Below, one piece after another: positions 51,089 to 61,031 of a stretch of DNA of 64,000 nt. The position numbers and the translations under genes are program-made. A model generated the notes under the pieces. It worked only from the letters and a program-made list of their open reading frames with translations, did no database searches and was not told the DNA's origin. Every line of letters starts with the position of its first letter. The stretch's first letter is position 1. The stretch comes from Epithemia pelagica (taxonomy: Eukaryota > Bacillariophyta > Bacillariophyceae > Surirellales > Surirellaceae), in NCBI GenBank assembly GCA_946965045.2, contig OX337228.1, positions 3,348,001 to 3,412,000 on the forward strand. Direction: 5' to 3'.

Positions 51089-51888
51089 TATGACTGCTTC
51101 TAACACTCTCTCTTATGTTTTTACTCTATTTTTGTTGTTGAGATGCCCAGAAACTTATTGATGGAATGGACTTGTCCCATTGTCGTCGCTCGGAAGCTCA
51201 AAAAAGCGCGAGCGACCGACCGGATCGGCAGAGGGAATTTCGTCTTTGCGTTTTTTCGAAGTGCCTGTGCGTGATTGGGGAAGTTGGTGGGATTCGTTTT
51301 TTGAACGGTAAGACAGTTTATTTTTGTTGTTTACTTATGTGTTAATGTGTCTGAGTGACTCGTCTAACCCAATCACATGTCTGCCTTGGAAAACTAACAC
51401 CCCTTAGGCCCCGGGAGCGCTCTTTGGGTACACCATTTCCACTAGATAGGACATGACCAATATTAGGCCTACGGCAACATGTGGATGCTCAAAGTTAATC
51501 TTTAAGACATCCTCTAACAACATTTGATAGCCCATTAGACCTATATATGACATACCTAGGTCATATGAGCGCCTCCATTAGAGACATGCGTATTAACTTT
51601 GAGCATCCACATGTTGCCGATTGTTTGTACTGGGTGGAGTGACGTGGCCGATGCTGGCCAGACTCCACGACCGACAACAGAGGTGCGACTGCTCCGCCTC
51701 CTCGACGCGAGGCGAGCATCCGATTTGATTCCCACAATCGGAAGTTTTAGGATGACCCTGATGCAGAGTCGTTGGAGCGTGAGAAGAGCTCACTCTTCTT
51801 GGGTTCAGCATCTTTGCAACGACTACGAGACGAGTTCGAGATCGCAACAATTCTAGTTAGCTAATCTTCTGAGTTTACCTTGTTCATC
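51089..51888. other. Gap between the transposase and the DIRS-like element, with a small hairpin element
   Basis: No gene seen. The 148-bp hairpin at 51472-51619 is the only structured feature; the rest may hold the termini of the neighbouring elements, which I could not define. Confidence 0.35.
51472..51619. repeat. 148-bp MITE-like hairpin with perfect 28-bp arms
   Basis: 51472-51499 and 51592-51619 are exact inverted copies (CGGCAACATGTGGATGCTCA at the outer end). The interior has a second small palindrome around CATACCTAGGTCATATG. No target duplication seen. It could also be the terminal repeat remnant of the DIRS-like element, whose gag starts 270 bp downstream. Confidence 0.8.
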
Positions 51889-54045
51889 ATGACTTTCTCT
51901 GGTTCTAATCCGTTCCTCGAAGATCTCCTTCCGAAGAAATCGTCGTCGTCGAAAGGATCTGATCCCCCTGCTCCTTTCTCGTCTACTCCCGTGGCAGCCA
52001 TCGTCTCCCAACCTGACGATTCGAAGGATGATAAGAAACCTCCCGCTTCCAGCAACAAGTCCTCCCTCAAGGCTCACGCTCCCAAGGAAGATGATGATGC
52101 TTACTCGGTCGAGTCCGATTCCGAAGCCCAAGAGAAACTCTTTGCTGAAGCCAAGACCATCTCTGTCCTCAACGATAAGATCAAGAAACTCCAGGCTCCG
52201 CCTCCCTCTGCTCCCAAGCGCTCTGACTCTCTCCTTGAAGACTCCGACGCAGCTGATGGTGACGATGAGTTTATCCTCGCCGAAGGAACGATCGGTACTG
52301 ATCCTGCCAAAGGAACTTCCCCCTCTCCTTTTCGTGCAGGCGCCTACCGCCACGAGTTTTACTTTACCCAGGACTTCCACACCCTTGAAGACAAGTCCCT
52401 TGACTTTATCTTCTCCGAACTCGCGAAGACCGAAGCGATCGACTGGTGCGACTCTTTTTTCCAACCTTTTCACGTTACATTGACTCGTGATCCATCCCTT
52501 TGGTCGGAAGTTCGCTCCAGCTTTAATCGTCTCACCTCCGCTGACGATCTTCATGTTTGGCTGACCTCCAAGACGAAGAATCATCCATTTGCATTGTTGG
52601 GTTTGTCTCGCAACGGAAATCCCCTTCTCTTCCACAATCTTTGTTGCCCAGCGGATTGTGGTTCATTCTTCGACCCCCAGATTCCATTTTATGGCCTCAA
52701 TCGCATTTCTTTTGAGACCATCCCGTTCCAACTTGACACTGATGACATCCCTCTACTTTTGAGCGACCATGTTTTCTCCCAAGTCCCCACTTTTGCGGAG
52801 ATCCTCGAGCATTGCGTTGTGGAGGTTGACGACTTCTCCCCGTCGTCTTCTGTCCCTCACCTGACCTTCGACTCATCCAAGCTCAAGAATCTTTCAGTGG
52901 CTTCCGCCTCCTCCTCTTCATTGAAGAAAGATCGCGAATTTGTTTGCTCAAGCCTATGCCTCGTGCCGCCTTGCCTCTCAGGACTCATGCTCCACAACAC
53001 CGACGCCTCGAATCATAACGTCAACATCCCATTTGAAGACTTGGCCAGTGGACTTTATAAGGTTGCCCTCCACCATTGGTGGACAGCCTCTTTGGATAGC
53101 TCTATGGAAACCAAGAAAAAGGGAATGCCGATAGATTACCCCCTCCTCATGATCCAGGAACCCATTATCCATTTTCTCTGGGTCGTCCTCCATCGTCGCG
53201 ATAACCCCAAGTTGCAGATTGTCTTTCCATCGATCCCCAAGGACCCCTTGAAAGCGAAATCCACATTGTTGAGTCATCGCTCCCGCCTTTTTCCCAAGCC
53301 TCCCTCCCAGCCCCACAGGACTCCACCATCATCTCGACGCCCTTCCTTGCGTCGTTCCTCGTCCAGCAACAGCGTTCGTTTCCAATCACAACCGCCGGTT
53401 GATTGTTCGATTCCCCAAGATGGATCTCCCCCGACCAATCTTCAGACCTCGAATAGTGGTGGTGTGCGAATGCTCGATGACGAAGGCAACGTTCATTTCG
53501 TTTCACCAGAAATGTTCCTGCTTTCGAAGTGCATCAAGGAGATGTCCTCAAAGAAAAATGGCAACGAAGATGACATCACTGCCCCAGAGTCAAAGAGCAT
53601 GTTTCGAGACATGCCTTTGAATGCTCAAAAACAACTCCGTCTCGGTTCGATCTCCCCCTCAGCCTCTTCACTCCCAGAAGACCTTTTACCAGCCATCAAG
53701 ATCGTGTGGAAATAGAAGAACTCCGCTACATTTTTCGAGTCCTTCCTAGCCAAAGTCTTTGACCCATCCGACAATGCCTGTACCATCCTTTTCGGACAAT
53801 GTACAGTGATCCAACGTCTTGGGTTACGTTGGAAATCGGAAGCGTGCCCTGGAGGCTTTAGCCCCTTTTCTTTCGATCCGTATGCCATTCCAGGCTTGGA
53901 TTCCAACCAAACACTTGACAAAAACATTCGGCAACAAATCCACGATGCTTCGCTATGCAATACGAGCGGTTCTCGTAACACTTCGCGCGCACGCTTCTCC
54001 AAGACCACGACCAGATACTTTCAGAAACTAGTGACGTCACTATGA
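51889..54045 (+). pseudogene. Gag-like N-terminal part of the DIRS-like element
   Basis: Frame from the ATG of MTFSGSNPF runs to a TAG at 53713-53715 and then stays open in the same frame to 54045, so the TAG looks like a nonsense mutation. The first ~130 residues are Ser/Pro/Lys/Asp-rich; about 145-330 is a compact region (AYRHEFYFTQDFHTLEDKSL, FLWVVLHRRDNPKLQ later). After the TAG come FFESFLAKVFDPSDNACTI and RLGLRWKSEACPGG. No known motif; assignment as Gag rests on its place ahead of the RT. The continuation is found beyond the inserted DNA, from about 60,200. Confidence 0.6.
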
Positions 54046-54522
54046 AGCAAACTGTGAGAAGCCTAATTTGTTAAATATAAGCTCGTCACATGATCGACCA
54101 TGGCCTTTTCCGACCGTCTTGCTATTGAATGCCAATTTTGGCCCCAAAACGGATGCTCTACTGCTGTTGTAAGCCTAAGAAACCTTTCTACATAGAGCAT
54201 AGAAGTCGTATCAACCGTTACAACAGAAGCAGATGCCAAGAAATCGGATGTAAACGACCCAATATTGTCGAGACTCCACTGTTCGCCAAAATATGAGCAA
54301 ATTTTCATTTTCCACAACTCGTCCACCTCGCCAGGAACATTCAAACTCTACAGATGTGAATAGAGCATAAACCTTGGTCGCATTTCAATCATCCGTTCCA
54401 AAGTGTTTTTTATATTCACAACGTCTCTCTTCTTGGTAATTGATGTCAATGGATGAGGTGCTATTTGTCTCGTAAACACTCTCCATTACAAACCATGTCG
54501 AGAGTTGAACACCCAAGAGACA

Positions 54523-57500
54523 ATGGCTGGTACGAGACAGCGTAAGAAGACGGAGAAAGGCTCTCAAGCCGCTCCAAAGAATCGAAAAGGACAACGTGGT
54601 ACGAAGACGCCACCGCTCGTAAACTCCCCCTCTCCGAACAAGAAGAAACAGAAGGTACACCGTGCGAGAAGATGCAACATGAAGCAACCGTCCCCAAATC
54701 TCCAAACCCGTAGTAAACGCAAGGAGTCAGGTGTCACCTGTGCGAACAACACAGTTGAATCGGATCGCTTAACCAAAGTGATTGCGGACTTTAAAGACAG
54801 CAAGAAGAAGCCTTGTTCAGTCTTTGGTCTTGATAGGAGACAGCGATACCGAGATTACTTCCTCTGTTTTGAATGTCACGAGGCCGATACCCGCGAGCAA
54901 CTCTATCCTAATCTCGTCACCAACAGAAAAGCAGAACGTGGGGCGTACACTTGTACTGCCAACCATAAGAACATGATCCATCCAACTGATAAGGTCAAGG
55001 TGATTGTCAAAAGGAAACATCTTCGAGCAACCACCAAAACAATCAAGGAGAATATAGTTGCCAAACTCGAAGATCGATCTTCCAAGAAACATGATGACGA
55101 CACAAAGTCTCCCCCAGCCCAGTCTTCAAATGGCGACGACCCTGAGGAATCCTCCAAACCAATGTCCCCAAGGGCACGAAAGTGCCTCAAAAAATACTTA
55201 CACAAGACGAGCAAGTCCAAAACCATTGGCTTCACGAGCACCATCCAAGACAAAACCAAGGACCCACCCAAGGAATCGACCTCTGTCAATGAGATTACCA
55301 CCATGCAGGCAGTTCCTTCAACACCACCCCGACTTGAGAATCATCGAGTCGTCCAAGAACCCATACTTCAAGTCGACGACTCATTGGACCTCAACAAAAT
55401 GGACAAGGCATATTCCAAGAATGAAAAGGATGGAAAAGACTTTCCTCTTCATGAAAAGGACAATGATCAGGGATTGATGACTAGCAATGCAGACAATGAC
55501 TCTCCGAATGACTTACTGTTGGACGCAGCTAACGATTCTGATGGACCAGAGCTCAGCAATACCAGGGAACAAGGGTCTGAGTCAGCTCGCACGACGGACA
55601 AAGGCTCAGAGCCCGATCCCAATGAACAAGGCTCAGAGCCCGCTCCCAATGAACAAGTCTCAGAGCCCGCTACCGATGAACAAGACTCAGAGTCCGCTCC
55701 CAAAGACCACGGCTTTGTGATTATCTCACGTCTGAAAGCAGAACTTGAAAAGGCACGTAATGAGAGCAACAAGATGAGACAGAATTTGAAGGATTCTAAA
55801 AGGGAAGTCAAGAAGCTTACAAACAAGGCGAAGTACTGGAAAGACTTATACAAGGCGAAAGGCGTGCCCATCAAGTTACCCAAGTCTGTTGGAAGGAAGG
55901 ACAATGCTCACAAGGTGGCAGAGCATATTCGAATGTTAGTCGAGACTTCTGTGGATCCCCTTCAAGAAGACAGTTTGGGAGCACAAACCTTTTTCACAGA
56001 TCTGACGACAATGCTCTTGGACCCTTCACTCCACAGTGGACAAAGTAGACGCTGCGCATACGATGTGTTTTGCCAACATGTTAGGAAGCACATCTACACT
56101 CCTCACAATGTGTTGCGACAGATGGACTTACAGGGGGGTGCCTTAAACTTTCGTAACATAGAACTACTACGAGACATTGAAACCAAGGGTAAGCCCTGGC
56201 AGCGAACACTCTTACCAAGTACGTCTGTACTACAGGATTATGCCAAACAAGTCGAGAAGTTTGGGGAAAACTTCTGTCCCTTTAGAATGTTCAAGAATAA
56301 AAAAGATGGGAGCGAAGGGTTTGCATTCAGGGCTGCAGATGTCATTGTAGGAATACTCATGGCCGGAGATGTACTCCAGACAGAAGCATTGTTACGCTCC
56401 ATCAAACTGGCCCAATCAATGGATGGAGCACTCTTCACTAAAAACTTGGGCCATACGCTGGGTGGTCTAAAGTTCAATGATGAATCCAGTGAACTACGTC
56501 AATCCAGAAACGGTGTATTTCCAGTACTATGTGTTTGTACAAGAGAGTCGAAGGGAATTATCCGAGGCATTTTCTACAGGATGATTAAAGAAATACAAGA
56601 GGCAGCTGACTTTGTGGTTCCTCGTCACTTTGGTGTTGAGGCTATTGTAGTTAGTACCAATTGCGACATGAGTTGCGAGTGGAAGCTGGCTGCCCGCGGT
56701 GGTGCAGCAAGGCAAGTCACTTACCCGTGTGCCAAATGCGCAGTGAAAAGCGGGGCCCTCCACTTGCAAAGCCAGCCAACTCACTCCTGTTCTTGGTGTC
56801 AACAGCTTGGACACTTGGCACGGCCTAATTGGATATGCCGGCATCACCGAATCTGTACAAAGGAGGTAATTTCCCAGCTTCGGGAAGAAGTAGACCTTAT
56901 GGAGAAGAATATGCCAAAGAAAGTAGGAAGTTTGGAGGAAGTTTGGATGAGCTCGAACCTAACACATCAGGAAGACCCCAGGAATACACCTACGCCCCAG
57001 AACCTAACCTCAACAAACTCAATTCACTTCAAGATAGAGACTGCATCGCCTGATGACAGAAGAGTGTACAGTGAGAACTTGACCCATGACCTTGTGCTTC
57101 GCGACATGGATTACACAGGGTCCCTACAAGAGCGACAGTGTCGATTAATGGCACAACACATAAAGGAGTGGCATTATTTCCGAGCGTGTCAGAGTCTCTC
57201 CCAATTCGAGGACAGTCAGATAGATAGTGCATTGGTACTCGTCATGGATGTGGTTCCGTGCATCTTGCACATGGAGAATCGCATGGGGATTCTCATCCTG
57301 TCGCTTCTAGCCAAGGTTGGCCTTAGCAATGCCAAGGCAAAGAAGCTACGATGGATGACTGCAACGGACAAGAGATCACAGGAAACTCGAATCAAGGCTT
57401 TCGTCGACATGATGAACAAGATCATGAACACTAAAATTCTTGGCACCGAGGAGCAACCAAGGCAATGGATCTTGCCTTATGATTCGAAGTCGAAGTCCAT

Positions 57501-58305
57501 TGCAATAATTTGCATGGATAATGTAAGAGTACGCAAGGTTGTTGAGAAAGTTGAGGAACTGATCAATATCTGCGTAGCGACTAAGAGTGACCGGACACTT
57601 TGGAAATCTTGTTTGTCCTACTACAGGCAGGGTTATTCGATTCTTCTGCGTAAGGAAGATCTGGACAACACTACAATTTATCAATTCCAGGAGAAAATTG
57701 ATCTCTTCTTCGACAAGTGGATAACCCTGCATGGAGAATCCGGTGTGACAAACTACGCCCATATGTTGGGAAGTGGGCACATCATGGAGTTTTTGTTGCA
57801 CTACAAGAACTTATCCGCCCACTCCCAACAAGGGTGGGAAGGTAAGTGTGGACGAGCAGTCCATTTGTTTCTTTGTGGATTGTTGGCTCACATGATTCTT
57901 CTATCAGCTTTCAACTCGCTTTTCAAGCGTTTCTATTTTACTAGGACGCAGAGGGGTGGGTCGACGAATCGTGGTTTGGGACAGCAAACAAGATTGGAAC
58001 CTATTGCAAAATGGTTGCAGAGACGACTCGTATTCATGGCAGGACATGAATACGAGTACATTCAGGAAACAAACAAAACAATGACGGCGGAAGAGAAAGC
58101 GGCGTTCCAAAATTGGGTACAAAAAGAGAAAGGGACGATGGAGTTTTGTATGCCAATTGACAAGCAGTCAACTGGGACGAGGTTTGATAGTGACGATGAC
58201 TGGGACGTGGGGGTTGGTACAACTGGTGTTTCTGGAGTTCGTGCGAGTGGAGAAGCAGAATTGGATGATGAGTTTTGGTACGATTCTTCTGACGAGAGTC
58301 AATAA
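54523..58305 (+). CDS. Large uncharacterised protein of the nested insertion
   Basis: About 1,260 codons from the ATG of MAGTRQRKK; a 66-bp GT-AG intron-like segment (57842-57907, GTAAGT...TATCAG) is in frame, and removing it gives the smoother GWEAFNSLFKRFYF and 1,238 aa. Residues 1-60 are basic; then a low-complexity region with four 9-residue repeats (GSEPAPNEQ type) and a coiled coil (~405-450, LEKARNESNKMRQNLKDSKR). The compact half has SMDGALFTKNLGHTLGGLKF, ESKGIIRGIFYRM, VVSTNCDMSCEWKLAARGGA, then paired Cys motifs YPCAKCAV, CSWCQQLGH and ICRHHRIC, and ends with GGSTNRG and a WLQRRL helix. Asp in MDGA and NCDMS could be metal ligands of an RNase H-like fold (inference), which would make it a transposase. 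Confidence 0.6.
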   Translation: MAGTRQRKKTEKGSQAAPKNRKGQRGTKTPPLVNSPSPNKKKQKVHRARRCNMKQPSPNLQTRSKRKESGVTCANNTVESDRLTKVIADFKDSKKKPCSVFGLDRRQRYRDYFLCFECHEADTREQLYPNLVTNRKAERGAYTCTANHKNMIHPTDKVKVIVKRKHLRATTKTIKENIVAKLEDRSSKKHDDDTKSPPAQSSNGDDPEESSKPMSPRARKCLKKYLHKTSKSKTIGFTSTIQDKTKDPPKESTSVNEITTMQAVPSTPPRLENHRVVQEPILQVDDSLDLNKMDKAYSKNEKDGKDFPLHEKDNDQGLMTSNADNDSPNDLLLDAANDSDGPELSNTREQGSESARTTDKGSEPDPNEQGSEPAPNEQVSEPATDEQDSESAPKDHGFVIISRLKAELEKARNESNKMRQNLKDSKREVKKLTNKAKYWKDLYKAKGVPIKLPKSVGRKDNAHKVAEHIRMLVETSVDPLQEDSLGAQTFFTDLTTMLLDPSLHSGQSRRCAYDVFCQHVRKHIYTPHNVLRQMDLQGGALNFRNIELLRDIETKGKPWQRTLLPSTSVLQDYAKQVEKFGENFCPFRMFKNKKDGSEGFAFRAADVIVGILMAGDVLQTEALLRSIKLAQSMDGALFTKNLGHTLGGLKFNDESSELRQSRNGVFPVLCVCTRESKGIIRGIFYRMIKEIQEAADFVVPRHFGVEAIVVSTNCDMSCEWKLAARGGAARQVTYPCAKCAVKSGALHLQSQPTHSCSWCQQLGHLARPNWICRHHRICTKEVISQLREEVDLMEKNMPKKVGSLEEVWMSSNLTHQEDPRNTPTPQNLTSTNSIHFKIETASPDDRRVYSENLTHDLVLRDMDYTGSLQERQCRLMAQHIKEWHYFRACQSLSQFEDSQIDSALVLVMDVVPCILHMENRMGILILSLLAKVGLSNAKAKKLRWMTATDKRSQETRIKAFVDMMNKIMNTKILGTEEQPRQWILPYDSKSKSIAIICMDNVRVRKVVEKVEELINICVATKSDRTLWKSCLSYYRQGYSILLRKEDLDNTTIYQFQEKIDLFFDKWITLHGESGVTNYAHMLGSGHIMEFLLHYKNLSAHSQQGWEGKCGRAVHLFLCGLLAHMILLSAFNSLFKRFYFTRTQRGGSTNRGLGQQTRLEPIAKWLQRRLVFMAGHEYEYIQETNKTMTAEEKAAFQNWVQKEKGTMEFCMPIDKQSTGTRFDSDDDWDVGVGTTGVSGVRASGEAELDDEFWYDSSDESQ
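55603..55710 (+). repeat. 27-bp tandem repeat, four units
   Basis: Units at 55603, 55630, 55657 and 55684 encode nine residues each (GSEPDPNEQ, GSEPAPNEQ, VSEPATDEQ, DSESAPKDH); a weaker unit precedes them. Frame-preserving expansion inside the large protein's linker. Confidence 0.9.
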
Positions 58306-58388
58306 GGGAGGACGGGAGAACGAAATGCATAGTGAGAATACTACTACAGGAGTAATGAATACATATAAGAATCGATCGAGTCAAACTA

Positions 58389-59858
58389 CTAGTTATAGGC
58401 ATTGATGAGTTCGAGTATGTCTTCATGTGAGAGAGTCTTATCCACACTCTGATGTTTAGGGGGGTTGTCATTGTCGTACAGTTTCCCTGCAATAACCCGA
58501 GACGTGATTTCATGGAGCTCGGTCTCTTGGTGACGAGATATCTGGATTACCTTGTAAATGGTTCCCTCCTTGTCATAGATGTCTCCAATCGAGATGCCTA
58601 TGTCCAAAGGTGCATTCGGGTCGGGGGTTGGTGGTTGCTTATGAGACATAGTGTTCTCATAATTCTCCTTCACTCTACCTTCAACTATGTTCTTCAGATG
58701 GACAGTCGGTGGATCGTGCATGAGAGAACCATCTCTCTTAGTTTGGTAGCAGTACTTGTTGTACCCAACAGTGACTCGGGTATTCAGTGGGGAGAAAGCA
58801 ATGTCCACTCCGTTCCCACGGAAAAGACGTTTGAATGGAGGTTCTTCGGGAAGTTCATCGCTCTGGGAATCACGGCCACGAACCAATGTCACACAGTGTC
58901 CAGAGGACAAGACAACTCCTTTCGGACCATCAGCTAGGCGTGGACGATGCTCGGTAGAGCCATATGTACAGCTGATTCCAAGAGTCTGACGGAGAATCTC
59001 GACGTCACTTGAAGTTTCAAAGCGAAGAACGCCCAGTTTGAAAGAAAACTTGAGTTTCTTGCGGGTCAGTAGATAATCACTGTCTTGGAAAGATTCGGAT
59101 TGGTAAAAAAACTGGCATTTCGAATGGAGGGATTCTTTTGTTACAATAGCCAAGTAGTTGAACGTTTCCATAGGTATATGGCCGATGGATAAGGACGATA
59201 ATTCTTCCGACTCTGCTAGGCTGGTTCGTCTATTCAATGTCTTCGTGATGGCCTTGCGGATCAGATACAGGCCGCGCCAAACAGATTCATGGTAACAGCG
59301 TTTACCTCCCACGAGATGATCCATGGCCAATCTTCCAGTAACATCATTTGGGAAACAAACACTTTCATCTTCGGGCAAGTTGGAAAGGAAAGTTGAGCTG
59401 TCACGAAAGTGATCATTCTTTTGCTCAAGAAATCGTAGAACAAAAACATTGGTGAGACCGTGTGCCCACGAATTCTTTGGATCGGCAATCTCTGTTACCG
59501 AAAATACAAAGGCAGGATAGAGAATGTTGCAGGTTTCTCCAGGGGTCACAGAAAGGAAATCAGTCGATTGATACAGTTCTGTATTGAGACTGCCAGGAGA
59601 GCCAAAGGGAATCGGGCGATGATGATGCTTGGGTAAGTCAGGGAGTCTTTCATTCTTTTTCAATGGAAATAACGGGTAGAATAGCCGGAGATGAAATCCA
59701 TTTTGCGTGCGGCGTTCGATCCGACAAATAGTTGTAGTACCCGGCTCTTGTTTCCAAAGTTTGGCATGAACAAAACTCCCAACACGAAGACAGTCGTCAA
59801 GATGATTTACGTAGAGAGGAGGTTGGTTGATGTGAGCACGAAAGATGTTGGGCGACAT
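58389..59858 (-). CDS. Second gene of the nested insertion, 489 aa, unrecognised
   Basis: From the ATG of MSPNIFRAHIN; the frame before it lacks another ATG. No signal peptide or membrane segment. Two regions look folded: a beta-rich N-terminal part (~20-190, e.g. VGSFVHAKLWKQE, GFHLRLFYPLFPL) and a middle part with HLVGGKRCYHESVWRGLYLI and FNYLAIVTKESLHSK. The C-terminal ~100 residues contain LDIGISIGDIYDKEGTIYKV, a strand-turn pattern like a small BAH- or chromo-type module, which I cannot confirm. Convergent with the large gene. A TATA-like sequence lies about 210 bp upstream. It may be an accessory factor of the putative transposase. Confidence 0.55.
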   Translation of the reverse strand: MSPNIFRAHINQPPLYVNHLDDCLRVGSFVHAKLWKQEPGTTTICRIERRTQNGFHLRLFYPLFPLKKNERLPDLPKHHHRPIPFGSPGSLNTELYQSTDFLSVTPGETCNILYPAFVFSVTEIADPKNSWAHGLTNVFVLRFLEQKNDHFRDSSTFLSNLPEDESVCFPNDVTGRLAMDHLVGGKRCYHESVWRGLYLIRKAITKTLNRRTSLAESEELSSLSIGHIPMETFNYLAIVTKESLHSKCQFFYQSESFQDSDYLLTRKKLKFSFKLGVLRFETSSDVEILRQTLGISCTYGSTEHRPRLADGPKGVVLSSGHCVTLVRGRDSQSDELPEEPPFKRLFRGNGVDIAFSPLNTRVTVGYNKYCYQTKRDGSLMHDPPTVHLKNIVEGRVKENYENTMSHKQPPTPDPNAPLDIGISIGDIYDKEGTIYKVIQISRHQETELHEITSRVIAGKLYDNDNPPKHQSVDKTLSHEDILELINAYN

Positions 59859-60065
59859 GGTTGCGATGTATGATATGATAATCAATTCGGTGATCGTCTT
59901 TTAGGCATGATCGTTTGGTTGTTGCATTACATGCCGATCCGGTTGGAGGGTGTTGCATGCAGGGGATGTTGAGCGGTTGAGTCCTCCAATGAATGAGGAT
60001 GATCCATCCGAGATGGTCAATGCCAGTGAGACAAAAAGAATCATGGATGGACATCGTTGAGTTTT

Positions 60066-60074
60066 TATATATAA
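60066..60074 (-). promoter_or_regulatory. TATA-like motif upstream of the 489-aa gene
   Basis: TTATATATA on the minus strand, about 208 bp before the ATG at 59858. Suggestive position only. Confidence 0.35.
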
Positions 60075-60288
60075 GAGAGTGTGGTGAGGCCAAAGACTTT
60101 GTTTAAGCGCGCCGGGTGATATTTTTAAGAGCGAGCCTACCATTTTGGTCAGGAATGCACGTGTGGGTAGAAAAAAGGTTACGACAACCGGTCGTATTGG
60201 TCATCTTAATGACATGAAGCAATCGAAGGAAATGCAACAACTTTACTCGGATCACAATCTCTTCTTTCCGAGGAGGGCAGACGAGTTT

Positions 60289-60962
60289 GAAACCCAACTT
60301 CGATCCTTTTGGGCCTGTGCCAAAGGCCTTTGTGGCGCTTCATCCATGATTGCCAACCAAATTTTGAAAGTCTTGAACTTCTACCACCAATTCAGGACCG
60401 CCAATTCTTATTCGCCATCGACGAGGCCGTCCAAGAGTTCGTTTCCACCCTTTCCAGTGCTTCATCGCTTGCTGACGTGGGTTTCAAGGACTTTGAAGAG
60501 CGTGTAAATTGGATCTTGTTCACAGTCAAGACCGGTTCGACTTTAGTCTCCCTCCCACCGGCTCTCCAAGCTAAGTTTCAAGCGAATCAATTGAAGAACT
60601 CTCAGAGGAAACGTTCTGGAGGTTCTGACGACGGTTCCCCAAGCTCCAAACGTCAACAAAGCTCCTCCTCCTCCAATTCCGATCCACAGAAGACCGCAGC
60701 GACTTTCGACTCTCCATCAAACTGGCGTCTCCCGGCTGATTCGAACTTTATGCAAGTCTTTCCCCCCACGGTCCTCACCAACATTCCCTTCATCGAGAAA
60801 AATGGTAAAAAGAAACACTTCTGCAACGTTCTTTTCTCCAAAGGAACCTGCAAGAAAGGCAAGAAATGCAAGTTTCTTCACGATGACCCAAGCAAACACA
60901 ACAAGAAGGATGCCATGGACGAGTTTTATCGGTCGGCATACGCCAATGTCAATCGCAATTGA
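60289..60962 (+). pseudogene. Gag C-terminal part with CCCH zinc finger
   Basis: The coding frame is broken upstream: reading HLNDMKQSKEMQQLY before ~60,290 is in another frame from IHDCQPNFESLELL after it, so at least one indel has occurred. The intact part contains FLFAIDEAVQEFVSTLSSAS, a helical segment, a Ser-rich linker, then CNVLFSKGTCKKGKKCKFLH, a CCCH finger (C-x8-C-x5-C-x3-H) near 60,818-60,880 suited to RNA binding. It ends DEFYRSAYANVNRN at UGA (60960-60962), after which the same frame continues into the RT region. Confidence 0.6.
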
Positions 60963-61031
60963 CGCCGGGACGGGTTGATTGCTGCCTCATCCTCAATTCC
61001 TTCTTCCTTGTTGCGAGACGACTCTCAACCC
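60960..61031 (+). promoter_or_regulatory. In-frame UGA with weak downstream stem, possible readthrough site
   Basis: UGA followed by CGC, then after 9 nt GGGTTGA (60972-60978) which can pair with TCAACCC (61025-61031) across a 46-nt loop. Same stop context and similar spacing as in the Copia element, but the stem is short. Confidence 0.35.

Larger units (their letters stand above)
54051..60213. mobile_element. Unclassified ~6.2 kb insertion with two convergent genes
   Basis: Interrupts the Gag-like gene. The flanks share ATGAAGCAA (54042-54050 and 60214-60222), a possible 9-bp target duplication, but no inverted termini follow from it, so the edges are approximate. It carries a large + strand gene and a - strand gene whose stops are 83 bp apart. 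Neither resembles the RT, Copia or Crypton proteins in the window. Confidence 0.5.

Noticed and set aside
54042-60222. ATGAAGCAA as a certain 9-bp target duplication
   Set aside because: Only 9 bp, no inverted termini next to it, and the Gag frame is disturbed on both sides; used just as an approximate boundary.
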